Positions 47,834 to 60,900 of a stretch of 64,000 nucleotides of DNA are shown here, one piece after another. The notes beneath the pieces are model-generated. The model saw only the letters and a list, made by a program, of their open reading frames with translations. It was not told the origin of the DNA and ran no database searches. This DNA comes from Arachis hypogaea (lineage: Eukaryota; Streptophyta; Magnoliopsida; Fabales; Fabaceae), in NCBI RefSeq assembly GCF_003086295.3, contig NC_092055.1, forward strand, positions 125,217,484 through 125,281,483. Direction: 5' to 3'. The translations under genes were made by a program, and so were the position numbers. Numbering within the stretch: the stretch's first letter is position 1; the number at the start of each line of letters is the position of its first letter.

Positions 47834-50800
47834 TTAGCCTTCACTACTTGAGTCAGATAGGCAAAGACCATAAGCACTAGTCATTTCACTATGCACACTT
47901 GAGCTGCACTGTTGAGATGATAATCCCAAATTGAAGTCTCTCAAGTCCTGTTGGTATTGGCAGGCATCATAAGTTGAACTCTCTGGCCAACTGTATATTC
48001 TGGTATGCCCCGGCGTAATGTCCCCTACAAGATCCGACAGAGAAACCAATCCTTCTAAGGCACCTGCAATCTGTTATACAATTTGTGAAAACTTTGTGGT
48101 TAGATACATGCAGTCCTTGTGAAGATCTATTTAAAGAACTTACATCAATGAGAACATGGCTACTAATGATAAGTTATTCTATTAAAGAATGTTGAACCAA
48201 GTTAGAAAGCAAAAAGAAAGCACTTCGAAAGGATTTCACAAGAATTTAATTTTCCTCACAATGAAGCATTTCGCTTTTCCATGATGATAATTCTATCCCA
48301 AGAGGGATGTTGTAATTAGAAGTAGACAAGATCACAAGAAGGTGGATTCTATACAGAGTGAGAATGGCATGAAGTATTTGAAGAACTGGAGCAGGATTAA
48401 TGGACCAAATTTTTATGTCTTTCTATGATGTCGACACCTTTTTATATTAGTTTTAATGTAACAAAGATCATTCACTTCTAATTGTAGTTACCCTCATGAT
48501 CTAGCAATAGCCCCAACAGTTAAAGTTCTAATTAGCTCCTGTCCTTTATGTTTTTTCCCTTTATGTATGCTGCTGATGGAAATGGAAAACAATGAACAGA
48601 TTATTACTTGGCTCATACGGGGTCGAAGGCTGGCTGAATGGCGCACGCAGGCGGCTGCGCAGGTAATCATTCTAGTCATCTCATCAGCTCTATAATTATT
48701 CTGCAACCTTGGATCAACAAGATCACTGACATCACCATCTTCTAGCACTTGCGCAAGCAAGGGCCTAGCCTGCAGTGCCAATAGAAAAAAACATATTGGA
48801 AACTCAATTTAAAACTCAGGAAGGTTCATTCGCAAAGGAGCTTATGTGGAACAAAGAAAAACAAAAAAATGTCCCTTAAATTCACTTTTGCTTTGAAGAA
48901 TCACCAACTAGACCAAGCATCTAAGGCATATGCAAGTTAGCATTTCTGAAGTGCAATATATAAGCTGGCAAAAAATTATCTAAGTTGTTATCCACAGTCA
49001 ACATACAGAGATACCAAAATTTGATCCATAAATAAATGTTAAAAGCTAGATTTTCAAACATGTGGGTTTGCATGTATGCTCCTATTTGTACATGACCACA
49101 ATCTTTGAATTGATGAACTCACCCAATCAACCAAGCTCACGTTTCTTGATCCTTCTGTACTGATTGCTGGACGTCCAGTTAAGAGTTCTAAAAGCATCAC
49201 TCCATAGGAATATACATCTGATTTATCTGTTAGTTTACCACTTGATGCATATTCTGGAGCCAGATACCTGCAATTATGAAGATAAAATTCTGAAGTTCGA
49301 GGCTAAAACTGTTCTTGTCGTATCCATTAGATAACTTTAACAAACGTCATCATAGTATCATATGGATTCCCTGCATCCTACTCTAATCAAGAAAACAATG
49401 AAGACCCAAATCAATTCTTGCAGTTATGTGTGGCAAGTTGAAAAGTGACCTTACCCAAAGGTTCCCACGACCCGGGTGGTGAGGTGAGTGATGCAACCAT
49501 CAGCATTGGGGAAGATCTTTGCTAAGCCAAAGTCAGAAACCTGACATAAAGTCAAGCTCATTATCATTCTAAAGAAATTGAGAAACATATCTTCAAACAT
49601 TGCCTATTAACATAGCCACATAGGAAAAATCTGTTCTAGTCAAGTTTTATTAATAAGATGATGTATTGGTGAATGAAAAAAATAAAAAGGAAAAGGGCAT
49701 GTCCAGTTAACTTATAAGCATTCTGAAGGATGTTTCACAGTTGTTACTTAACATTTAAGTGAATAACATAACCCTTACCTTTGCTTCAAAATTGAAGTCC
49801 AGAAGGATGTTAGATGCTTTAATATCACGGTGAATGATTGCTGGATTACCTGCAGAAGCACGAACACATGATGCTTTTAATTAGAACAGACTACTGATCT
49901 AGTTTTGAAAGGCATAATATGTTAGTATGCTTATATGAGATGTATAACTCCAATCAATTCATGTGAGAAATGGGATTTCTATAATTTTTTTAACTCATAA
50001 CAACACTATAGTGAGATTTGCAAGCATTATATTAAAGTTTAGGAATGCTAAAATTTTAACTTCAAAGTATTTATTCTGCTTCAAGTTTAAGGGTGAATAA
50101 GAATTCTCACAATCTTCATGTAGATATGCGAGCCCTTTTGCAGATCCTAGGGCAATCTTAATTCTCTTCTCCCACCGTACAACGGGCTTCCCTTCCCCTG
50201 CAATACAGTGTATCATCTTCAGGACCATGCAACTGGTAAATGGAACCGCAAAGTACTTGCTTATGATGCAAGAAAGGGTACAGAACATGCAAGTCATAAA
50301 AAATCACCAACCACTGTAGAAAAAAACTAAGAGCAAGATTGCCATAAATGGTAGGCTTACCATGTAAATGGAATTCCAATGTGTTATTTGGAACAAATTC
50401 ATAAACAAGCATTCTTTCAGACATGGTAACGCAGTATCCAACCAACTCAACAAGATGCTTGTGATGCACCCGGCTAATGGTCTCAACCTCGGCCTGAAAT
50501 TCTCGCTCTCCTTGCTGGCTTCCTGATTTCAACTGTTTAACTGCAATTTCCTTTCCACTTGGAAGAATTCCTTTATATACATAACCAAATCCACCTTCCC
50601 CAAGAAGGTTGGCTTCAGAGAAACTCTTAGTGGCTGCTACTAGCTCATCATATGTGAAAATGCCATTCACAGGGCCGAAATCTCCACCTCCCTCTGTTAG
50701 CTTTGATGGATTTGGCAGCACTTTGATGACATGAGAACCTGATTCTGACGCTGACATAATTTAGTACCCAAACATCCCAATAACTGCGCACAAATCTAAC

Positions 50801-52344
50801 TAAAAATAAAATGCATATTGTAATATGAGACGAGTTACATTGGATGATCAATCCGTTGTCAGATTTCTAATTCTGATTCTATCATTGGTTATGGATTCAT
50901 GGATTATGAAAACATAAGCAGAAGAAATTACTAAAGAAATTCAGATCCTAAATTTTGCAACTCCAGGATTCAACTCCTAAAGTGTATGTATAGTTCAATC
51001 AATCTACTTACATTGCAAGTAAGCTTTAACTAAGATAAGGTAATTTCTTAAGATTCTAATCTATCTAATGATCTATATTGCGAGCAATCATTTTAAAGTG
51101 AGTAGTGATATACCCTCTTAAACATCTTTCCTAATTATTATCCTCCTAATTCCTAAACAAGATGTATTCAATATCTTAAAAACATATAAACTACTAGATA
51201 CTTTCTTTGTTGAGAAATTTTGAGATGATTATGAGTACGGTTTAGCAGGAAAAATAATTTTCTTTCAAAATACAACTCCTTAAATTGTAGGTACAATTCT
51301 CAGTTTAATTGAGAGTCTCTATTCTACTTCTATATGGACCAACCAATTCTCATAAAGTTTCTACGAAGTTTAGATTAATGCATAAACTTATCATCAATTA
51401 ATATAGTTAAGGCTGAAGAATAAGATTTGACTTTTACTCTTAGCTCCAACACAAGGTGATGATTCCTCAGATTGATGTGTATGCAGATTCTTCTTCTGCT
51501 GCTGCTTTTTCTTTCTATTCCTGCACAAAAGTAACATAAGTGCTACAACAAACCCAATAACGATACCACCAATTACGATTCCCTCAATTATGAATCCACT
51601 TGGCACTTCGAACCCTGAGTGTTTATCAACGTCCACCGCAAGCGGCAAGCTTCGACTCGATGGTGGCTGCGCCGGCGTTGATTCTGGAGTTGATGGCAAT
51701 GTAGGCCCCGTGAAAGGGTAAACGGTCGCCGGCGGCTGTGGCAGCAGCGGAGAGGTTGCTGCTGCTTCCGGTGCCAGAGGCCAAAATTCCTGTGGTGGTG
51801 GTGAAGTGGCTGTCGGAACTGGAAGCGCCGGCGAAACTTTCCGGTGACGCAGCGGCAATGGTGGTAACGCATTTGACGGAAAAGTAACCGACGGCGGAAT
51901 CAGAGTTGGCGGAGACGAAGGAAGCGGTGTCGCCGGAACCGGAGGAGATGCTGCCGTCCGCAACGCCGTATTCGGAGGAGATGGCGTTGCTGGAATTGGA
52001 TTCTCGTTCGATGTAATCGGAGTCGACGGTGAAGCAGCGACGAATGGAATTTCCGGCTGAGGCGGCGACGAGGAAATCGCCGGCGGGACTTGAGTAACCG
52101 GAGGCGGGGAGTTTGTAGGCATAGACACCACCTCCGGCGGAGAAGTGATCGGCGGCGAGGTAAGCGGTGGTGCTGTAGGCATTGGAAGCACTAACGGCGG
52201 TGATGGCGGAGAAGGAAATGGTGGTGGCGCTGCTGTAGGTTGGAGCAGCAATGGCGATGGGGGAGGAGTAATGTCAATCAGCGGCGGAGACGGCGGAGCC
52301 ATTACCGGTGAACTTGCCGGAGTCAAAGGCGCAACTGAAAACAT
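47834..52344 (-). CDS. PERK: Proline-rich extensin-like receptor kinase (PERK type)
   Basis: A plasma-membrane Ser/Thr kinase thought to sense the cell wall. Exons: 51438-52344, 50361-50750, 50111-50197, 49779-49849, 49455-49540, 49123-49267, 48608-48769, 47834-48070 (694 aa). Residues 1-250 form a Pro/Ser/Thr-rich wall-facing domain (repeated SPP, PPSP, TSPP) without a classical signal peptide, as usual in this family. The transmembrane helix is about 251-274, followed by a basic run [11 protein letters not shown]. Kinase motifs: GEGGFG 353-358, Lys374 in IAVK, HRD 468-470, DFG 488-490, APE 517-519. All catalytic residues are present. The Ser-rich C-terminus ends [10 protein letters not shown]. 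The codon frame is kept across every join. Confidence 0.95.
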
Positions 52345-52375
52345 TTTATTTATTTTTCTATTTTAATTTTCTTTA

Positions 52376-52428
52376 AAGAAAAGAAAAGAAAAAGAAAGAA
52401 AAAGAAAAAGAAGAAAAGAAAGAAGAAG
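52376..52428. repeat. GAAA-rich tract (CT-rich in the PERK leader)
   Basis: About 50 bp of AAAG/AAG units just upstream of the PERK start; read on the sense (minus) strand it is a CT-rich leader, common near plant transcription starts. Confidence 0.7.
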
Positions 52429-52429
52429 T

Positions 52430-54000
52430 TCTAAGTAGTAAAGTTTAAGAACTGAAAATGCATGGTCTTGAAGGAAACCAAGTAATGCTATGTGTTCCAA
52501 AGAGGGATTTGCAGTTGAAAAAGTGAAAAGTGTGAGGGGGTGGAATGCAATTTGATTAGGGAGTGAAGTGAAGTGCAGTTCAACTAACTATACGAATAGG
52601 AGGTGCTTTTCTTGGTGGTGCAATTCCATTGCATGTGAGAGGCTATACAACTAGCTAGCTTTGCTAGTTATGATAGATTATATGGTGATGGATAAATTTA
52701 TAAATATTTTCGTAGTGGGTTTAGGTGTTACTAGATGAGACAAAGACATGCATGTGGTAGTTTGTTAACCTTTTCGAAAAGAAGAATATTTTATATAAAA
52801 TAAATACTAGCATAGACTTTTTTAGTCTCTAAGGAGACTAGGAGAGACCACTCTCAAATCGGTGAATAAAAATACAACTAACATAATACTAAAAGTATAA
52901 TCAATCTGCTATTAGTGAACTACTCGTATAATCAATATATGTATCAGAATAAAAAATGTTTATATATTTATATTTATAATATAATTAAATTTACAAATAA
53001 TATAACCAAATTAGATTTGTATTTATTGTCCATTATATAAATAAAAGCATAAAAATACAATAATGAGTTACTTTTTGGTATTTATAAAAGATTAACTATT
53101 ATATGATTAATTATTTTATTAAAAGAATATATAAAATAATATATAAATATACACAAATATATAATAATTATTTTTTTATATTATGTTTCATCTTTTAAAA
53201 TCCAATAATCATACACAGAGATTTTTTTATTCAAATATATACATTATGTCTTATATTATTTGTTTCGAGACTTACCTAGAACCGGATGATTGGACTTGAA
53301 TGAGAGACCCAAACGTTGAAGGAGGGTGGTCTCTGAGTTGTTACTGGAGCCTCCATCCGAGTTGTATGCTTTGAGGAATTGAGGGTGGTACCTGCAAAGA
53401 CACTCTGATGCTTATGTTAGCAAGGAGTTAGGTTTACATGAGTGTATCAGTGTATTTATAGGTGATGGACTAATAACTACCATGGAAGTAGTTCCACTTC
53501 TGATGGTGAATAACCGTTTCTTTATTTTACGGTGGTTAAAATTACTCTTTTAGAAGTGGATGAGAGATTTAAGGAGGCAGTACTTATTTGAATAAGTGTC
53601 ATCTGCGAGTTTGAATTCGATCTCTTTAGAGAAGTCGGATGAATTAGTAAAAACCAACTTTTTGGATTGAGCTTTTTGACTTAATTAAACTTGATCATTG
53701 CGTTGGGTCATGGTATAAACATTATTCATCTCGTATGAAGTTGTATTTTATACGTCTCAATATAAGATAAATAATATGTTGCCTATATTTGATACTAATA
53801 TAATAGATTTGACTATATCGTCTACTATATAACAGAAAGGTAAATGTATTAATCTTATCATACAAGCGTTTAACCCTTACAAGTGTTACAAGTCCTGAAA
53901 CTTACTAACACCCTAAACGCGCTCCAATTGTTACGTACAACTCATGCGCTATATAATAGAACATTATATTAATCAAAATCAATTAACACGCGAATAATAT
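52430..54000. other. PERK upstream region and unassigned repeat-like DNA
   Basis: 52430-52700 is the likely PERK promoter. 52700-53260 is AT-rich with nothing recognised. 53270-53700 is less AT-rich (words such as GGTGGTACCTGCAAAGACAC) and looks like part of a dispersed repeat, but I cannot assign it to a class. Confidence 0.35.
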
Positions 54001-54502
54001 ACTTTCCAATTTTCAAAAGATTTCGTTACCTTCTTCGAATCTCTTGCCAAGTTTTTTGTTCTCCTTCTTGCGTTCTTCCCTTGTATTTTCGATCGTTCTT
54101 TCTTCTGCGTTTATCACTGCTTTGTTCGTCGTCATTCACCTCACTTTCTCTCACTGTAACTCTAGCTTCGTTTTATTTTGATTTTCTGGTTTCTGAAATC
54201 AAAATCTGAACGAACCTTGAAGATAATGGATGATTCAACCTCAGATTGTCAGCTCAATCAGGGCGAAGTGAATTTTGAATTTGAATCTAACGAAGTTTCT
54301 GAGGTTTGATTTAGATTCAGCTAATTAAGATTAATCTGAATTTGATGCAGTTATTCGTCTATGATTGTCTAGCTGAATAATTCGCGAACATAGACTGTGA
54401 AATTAATGCGTGAACATAATCTGTGGATTGAATCTAGTGTATTAGTTTTGATTAATTATCTGCAATTTATAGCAGACGCTCGAGTGTAGATCAGAACTTT
54501 TT

Positions 54503-54640
54503 GGGTGTATTTTTAGGGAAGTTTGGGTATATTTTAGGGGGGAGTTTGGGTGTATTTACAGTTTATGGTTTTCCTTGTTATTTTAGTTGATTTATTATCG
54601 TAATGGGTGTAGATCAGGAGTCCTTGGGGTGTATTTTACT
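54503..54640 (+). repeat. GGGTGTA motif cluster in FRS intron 1
   Basis: GGGTGTA occurs at 54503, 54548, 54605 and 54627, plus a GGGTATAT variant near 54525. Further copies lie in intron 2 (55521, 55542) and intron 3 (56042, 56065). Confidence 0.85.
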
Positions 54641-56300
54641 TTGATTGTTATTTTTTTATGAGGTCCAGAAATTCTATAGTATTTTCTTGTTTTAAACATG
54701 TTGTATTTTTGCAGCCCCTTTCTGTTGTTGATGAGCAGCTTGTTCCCAAGGTTGGAATGACCTTTAAAACCCTTGAAGATGCTGCAAAATTTTACAAGGA
54801 CTATGCCAAGGTTGCAGGTTTTTCTACAAGAGTTCGGAGCACAAATAAAAAGGGAAATGAAATTAAGAATCAATTGATCACATGTAGCAGAGAGGAAAAA
54901 TGGAAATCTAAAATATCTCCAACCGAGAAGACAAATCCCACAGTTGGTTTAAATTGTCATGCAAGAATTTATATACACACATTGAAGGATGTTGGTGCTT
55001 GGATCATTTCAAAGGTCGTGATGCATCATTCACACCCTTGCTGTCCAACTCAAGCAGAGATGCTCAAACAGCACAGGGAACTAAGCATGTCCGTTCGTCG
55101 TACAATAGAGAATAACGAGGAAGCTGGTATCAGACCAAGCAAAACATTCCAATCATTCGTTGCGGCAGCCGGGGGTCACCGCGAGTTAAATTTTATTGAA
55201 AAGGATGTGATGAACTACATCACGAGAGAAGTGTGGAATATTTCGGAACAAGAAGATGCAAAGGAATTCAAGAAATATTTATTGAGAATGAAAGAGAAGA
55301 ATCAAAATTTCTTTTTCGAGCTCAAACTCGAGGATGATCAATCGATTAAGCTTGCTTTTTGGGCCGATGCAAGGAGCAGAGCTGCCTTTGAGTATTTCGG
55401 AGATGTTATTTCATTTGACACCACGTACAATACAAACAGGTAATATGTTGTTCTTGTTTATGCTGCTAAATTAATTTTGTTCTATGAATCTGCTGCAGAG
55501 GTGTATATTGGATCTTCCTTGGGTGTATAAATTCATTATATGGGTGTACGTAATGATTTTCATTCTGCAATGTCGTAATTTGTTTCATGTATAATTTGGT
55601 TTGTGGTTCTTTCGTCGGGGTGAATCACCACGGTCAGTCAATACTTCTTGGATGCGCTTTACTGAAAAACAAAGAAATTGAGTCGTTCAAATGGTTATTT
55701 CAATGTTGGCTTCGTTGCATGGGGAGAAATGCCCCGAAAGGGTTTCTCACCGATCAATGTGCGTCACTGAAAAGGGCTATAGAGGCTTGTATGCCAACAA
55801 CAATTCACCGTTGGTGTATTTGGCACATCACGAAGAAGATCCCAAGCAAATTAAATGGGTACAAGGGACATGCTGAAATTGAACAAGAATTGAGCCAAGT
55901 TGTTTGGAACTCTCATAGTAAAGATTCATTTAATAGGAATTGGAATGATTTTCTGCTGAATTTTGGTCTTGTGGACAACAAGTGACTTTCAGGTAATGTT
56001 GTTTAAAATCTACAGCGGAGGTGTAAATTGCATGTTTTTTCGGGTGTATTCATAGCCTGTTTTCGGGTGTATTCTGTAGATCTCTATGAAGACCGTCATA
56101 TATGGGTTTCAATCTATCTGGATCACCACTTCTGGGCAGGGATGAAAAGCACACAAAGGAATGAGAGTATGCATTCATTTTTTAACAAGTTTATTATCCG
56201 GAACAGCTCGCTTATTCAATTTGTCAAACAATACGATAATTGCCTCGGAAGTAGGGAGCAAGCAGAGAGAGAATCAAATGCTGCAGATTTGAATTTTGAA

Positions 56301-57896
56301 ATGGAGAGTGGAGAGAGCGGGGGAGAGTCTTCGAGGGTGGCACATAGCGAGGCAGCCGGCCATACCGGCGAGAGCAATAAGGGGGAGAGTGGAGGTGGAC
56401 ATGCATCAGGTAAAAATGAGGGAATTAAAGGAGACAATAACAAGATTCAAGGTCAGCGGATATCGTTCAGAGATAAAGTTGTGGGTGCCTCAACAAGGAG
56501 AGCTTTGGAGGTTGCTGATTCTCTTGATGGGGATAAGATGGCTACAGTAGTTGGTAAGCAAGGCGATTCGGAGATACCAACTGTGACGTTCACTGAAGAA
56601 GCAAAGGAGATATTGGCAGAGCCCTACAAAGATGCCATCGTGATCAAAGTTCTTGGAAAAAACTTTAGCTATACGGCGATCACGCACAGGCTTAAAGGAG
56701 TCTGGAGAACCAAAGGAGGATATGAGGTACTAGATGTCGGTTTTGGCTATTTCTTAGTTAAATTTGATCTCTTGGAGGATAGAGAAAAAGTTCTCCTTGG
56801 AGGACCGTGGATGATTACTGGTAGTTATGTTGCGGTTAAACCTTGGAGTTCTTCATTCAGACCTTGTGAAAACACTTTTGGATCTACCATGGTTTGGATA
56901 AGAATCACAGGTTTAAACATTAACTATTATCAAGAGAAAGCCATGAAAATGATTGCGTCAGCTGTTGGTAATCCGATCCGCATCGATTTAGCCACCAAGT
57001 CTGCAGAAAGGGGAAAGTATGCAAGAGCATGTGTGCAAATTAACTTGGGACTTCCAGTCATAAAAAAGATTCAAGTTGATGGTCATATGTATGACATAGA
57101 ATATGAGCACTTGAATTTAATTTGTGAAAAATGTAGCTGCTTTGGGCATGTAACAAGAGAATGTGCGAAAGAGAACAACAATGACATTGGGAAGGAAACC
57201 ATGGTGAAGGAGAAAAATTTGCCGTCACTGTTTTCGGTGGATAACAATGAGAAAACGGCAGAAGGTAGTCAAATCCCAGTAAAAAATCAAAATTCAACTT
57301 TTGAATTTGGAATTAATGCCAAATCAATTCCAATTATGGAGAAGCATGGAGCAGCGGGTCTTGTGCATAATAATTTACAAGAATCATGCATGGATAGGGA
57401 TACTCAAGCAAAAGAGGATGAATGGGTTACAGTTAGTAGAAAAGGCAAGGAAAAAGTGGGTAAAGGCCCCAATGTAATGCCAAAAAAAGCCAATGTAGCA
57501 ATATGCTCCAATTTGGTGAGTAAGAAATTTTCTTTTGGGTCTAATAAAATGCATGCTGGATCCTCATCAAATGCAAAGGCGAAGTCTTTATCAAATGCAA
57601 AGGTGGAGCCTAAGGAAAAGAAAGATCCTCCATCCACGCTTGGCTCTTTGGGAACAACTCAGGTGGCTTTCAAGGATCAGAGTACTCCTTTTTTTAAAGC
57701 AGGGCACAAAAGGCAGCGTCCTATTTCACTTCAAAACTCACCTATTGAAGCATTGTCAACGGATTCTCGAGTACAAAAAGAACTTGATAAAGCTAGTGCA
57801 ACAATAAACTTGGAGAACCAACCTCAACAGAAGAATGATGGTTCTGCGACGCAAGTCCACCAGAAGACAATTGGAGACAGGGGTCCATCAACGTGA
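56301..57896 (+). CDS. LINE B ORF1 (DUF4283 / CCHC protein)
   Basis: RNA-binding ORF1 of a plant L1. ATG at 56301; 531 codons, uninterrupted. A Gly/Ser/Glu-rich N-terminus is followed by a DUF4283-like region (VIKVLGKNFSYTAITHRL, FLVKFDLLEDREKVLLGGPW) and a zinc knuckle, CEKCSCFGHVTREC, at about 57127-57168. A Lys-rich tail follows. The FRS frame upstream (from exon 4 at 56080) runs without a stop into this ORF, so host transposase and LINE ORF1 are fused in frame across the insertion point. ORF2 starts 40 nt after the stop. Confidence 0.92.
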   Translation: MESGESGGESSRVAHSEAAGHTGESNKGESGGGHASGKNEGIKGDNNKIQGQRISFRDKVVGASTRRALEVADSLDGDKMATVVGKQGDSEIPTVTFTEEAKEILAEPYKDAIVIKVLGKNFSYTAITHRLKGVWRTKGGYEVLDVGFGYFLVKFDLLEDREKVLLGGPWMITGSYVAVKPWSSSFRPCENTFGSTMVWIRITGLNINYYQEKAMKMIASAVGNPIRIDLATKSAERGKYARACVQINLGLPVIKKIQVDGHMYDIEYEHLNLICEKCSCFGHVTRECAKENNNDIGKETMVKEKNLPSLFSVDNNEKTAEGSQIPVKNQNSTFEFGINAKSIPIMEKHGAAGLVHNNLQESCMDRDTQAKEDEWVTVSRKGKEKVGKGPNVMPKKANVAICSNLVSKKFSFGSNKMHAGSSSNAKAKSLSNAKVEPKEKKDPPSTLGSLGTTQVAFKDQSTPFFKAGHKRQRPISLQNSPIEALSTDSRVQKELDKASATINLENQPQQKNDGSATQVHQKTIGDRGPST

Positions 57897-57936
57897 GGTA
57901 GAATGATTATAAATTCTAATTATTTAATTTATTTTT

Positions 57937-60900
57937 ATGGATTGTGACCATTTAAATATTATTAGTTGGAATGTAAGGGGAGCGTCAAATAAGATGTCTC
58001 GGGTGCACTGTAAGGAGTTAGTACGAAAATTTCAACCAACTTTTTTTATTTTGGTGGAAACTCATATTGGGTTTGAAACTATGAAAGAATTTTGGGGGAG
58101 ATTAGGCTATTATCCTGTAGGGATTGTAGATGTTGTTGGACATAAGGGAGGAATTTGGTTCCTCTCTGCTAATTTAAAATTTTCTTGTAAAATTCTTTGG
58201 GCTATGAATCAATGTGTAACTTTGGAAATTGATGGTGGTGGGCGAAGATGGATTTGCAGTGCGGTTTATGGCAGCCCTCAAGCCACTAATAGAGTAGAAT
58301 TATGGAGTCATCTGCTTGATATTGGTTTGTGCATTCAGGACCCATGGGTGGTGGTTGGGGATTTTAATGATATTTTGAGTGTTCATGAGGTGAAGGGGGG
58401 TAATTACTATTCGACTCGCAGTAGTGTCTTTGCAAGTACTCTAGATTCTTGTGGTCTTTTTGATCTGACAACCTCTGGAAGACGGTTTACTTGGTTCCGT
58501 AAAATTCAAGGAAACAGAGAAATTGCAAAGAGATTAGATAGAGCTTGCTGTACTGCAGAATGGCGTCTTCTTTTTCCAGAAGCTTTTGTTGAAGTTCTCA
58601 GCCGTTCCCACTCTGATCATTGTCCCCTACTTATCCGATGTCAAGGAGTTCCTAGCAAGAAAGGAAACCGGCCTTTTAGATTCCAAGCGGCATGGGCAAC
58701 GCATCCTGATTACAAGGCCATTGTTCAGAAATCTTGGAATAGTACAGACTTTGGCATCCATAGGAAGTTGTTGGGGGTTCAAGAAGCTTCGTTGGAATTC
58801 AACTCTACGGTCTTCGGCAATATTTTTATTAAAAAGAGGGAATTGGAGGCTTATTTGAATTATATTCAACGAAAAATGGAGGCTGACGATGATCCAATTT
58901 TGAAGCACAAAGAGGAAGAATTGAGAGCTGAGTATAATCTAGTTTTGGCCCAGGAAGAATTGCTTTAGTACCAGAAGTCAAGAGATCAATGGGTTCGGTA
59001 TGGTGATAGAAATACTAGCTTTTTCCATATGCAAACCATTATTAGAAGAAAATCTAACAAGGTTCATGGGTTGCTGGTTAGTGATGGGTCCTGGTCTGAT
59101 GATCCGGAAGTTTTGCAAAGAGAGGTCGTTCATTTTTTCAAAAATATTTTTTGCTCTACTAAGCCTGTTGAGGTTAATTGCATGGGAGAAATTCCTATGC
59201 CATCTCTTAGCCAGGATGCTTGTGATAATTTGTCTAAACCAGTAACAATGTTGGAGGTTAAAGAAGCTCTGGATAATATGAGCTCGTTCAAAGCTCCTGG
59301 GCCGGATGGTTTTCAAGTTTTTTTCTTCAAGGAATATTGGGATGTGGTGGGTCATGAGGTGTGGCGTACTGTTCAGAAAGCATTATTAGGGGAGACTTTA
59401 AGCCATTCTTTGTTGGAAACTTTGATTGTTCTTATCCCTAAATGCGACCCTCCAACTAGATTGAAGGATTTTCGGCCAATAAGCCTTTGTAATGTAATTT
59501 ATAAGCTAGTGACTAAAGTGCTGGTTAATAGATTACGACCTTTTTTGGATGAGATTGTTAGCCCAACTCAGGGAGGGTTTATATATGGTAGAGGAGTGCC
59601 TGATAATATTATTGTGGCCCAAGAAGTTCTTCACTTTCTTAAGCGGACAAAGTCTAGAACAGGAGCTATGGCTTTTAAGATTGATTTAGAAAAGGCTTAT
59701 GATAGAGTTGATTGGAATTTTCTTGAGCACACTCTTGAATCTTTTGGCTTTCCTTCTCTAATTATTCGGCTTGTAATGAATTGTGTTCAGGCTTCAAATC
59801 TTTCCATCCTTTGGAATGGGAATAGATTGGACAGCTTCCAACCTCGCAGAGGGCTCAGGCAAGGAGATCCAATTTCTCCTTATTTATTTGTTTTGTGCAT
59901 GGAGAGATTGGCGTGCTTCATTTCCAAACAAGTTGACGAGGGTATTTGGGATGGTGTGGCTGTTTCTAGAGGAGGACCTAGAGTTTCTCACTTGATGTTT
60001 GCAGATGACCTCCTCCTTTTTTGTAAAGCGAAGAAAAATCAAGTTCAGAATGTTGTGCACACCTTGGAGTTGTTCTGCAAAGCTTCAGGTATGAAGGTTA
60101 ACATTGAAAAATCTAAAGCTATTTGTTCTAGAAATATCTCTAATAGAAGGAAGGAAATGTTGTCTGGTGTTTCTCATATTCCTTTTACTAGTGACCTAGG
60201 CAAATACTTGGGGGTGAACCTTAACCATCCTCGAGCTGCTAGGTCTATTTTTTCGGACTCTTTAGAGAATATCAAGAATAGGCTGGCTAGTTGGAAAGGT
60301 CGGCTCCTTAACAGAGCAGGCAGGCTTTGCTTAATTAAATCTGTTGCTTCTTCTCTTCCTATTTATCAGATGCAAGTGACTCTTTTTCCTACTTCGATTT
60401 GTCAAAAGATTGATTCTGTGCTTAGACAATTCTTGTGGAAGGGAAAGGTGGGGGAGCGATGCTTAAATTATGTCAAGTGGAGCAAAGTTGTCACTCCAAG
60501 AAAATATGGAGGCTTGGGAATTAGAGATACCCAGTGTGTAAATTTTGCTTTATTAGGAAAGCTTGTTTGGCAATTACTGCATAATAATGATAAGCTTTGG
60601 GTAAGAATTATGTTGGCAAAATATTTATCTGGAAGGTCTTGCTTTTCATCCAGTTTTTCTAATAATGTTTCAAGCACTTGGCGAGCGATTTATAAGACAA
60701 TAGAAAAGCTTCGTGATGGTTTTGATTGGTGTACAGGCAGGATGTCTCAATCCTTTTGGTATCATGCTTGGCGACCATGTGGAACACTAGCTCCTTTGGT
60801 TCCTTTTGTGCACATCTCTGATTCTCACTTGAAGCTAGAAGATGTCTGGTACCATGGACATTGGCGGTGGGATATTCTTTGCACAATGATTCCGGAAGAA

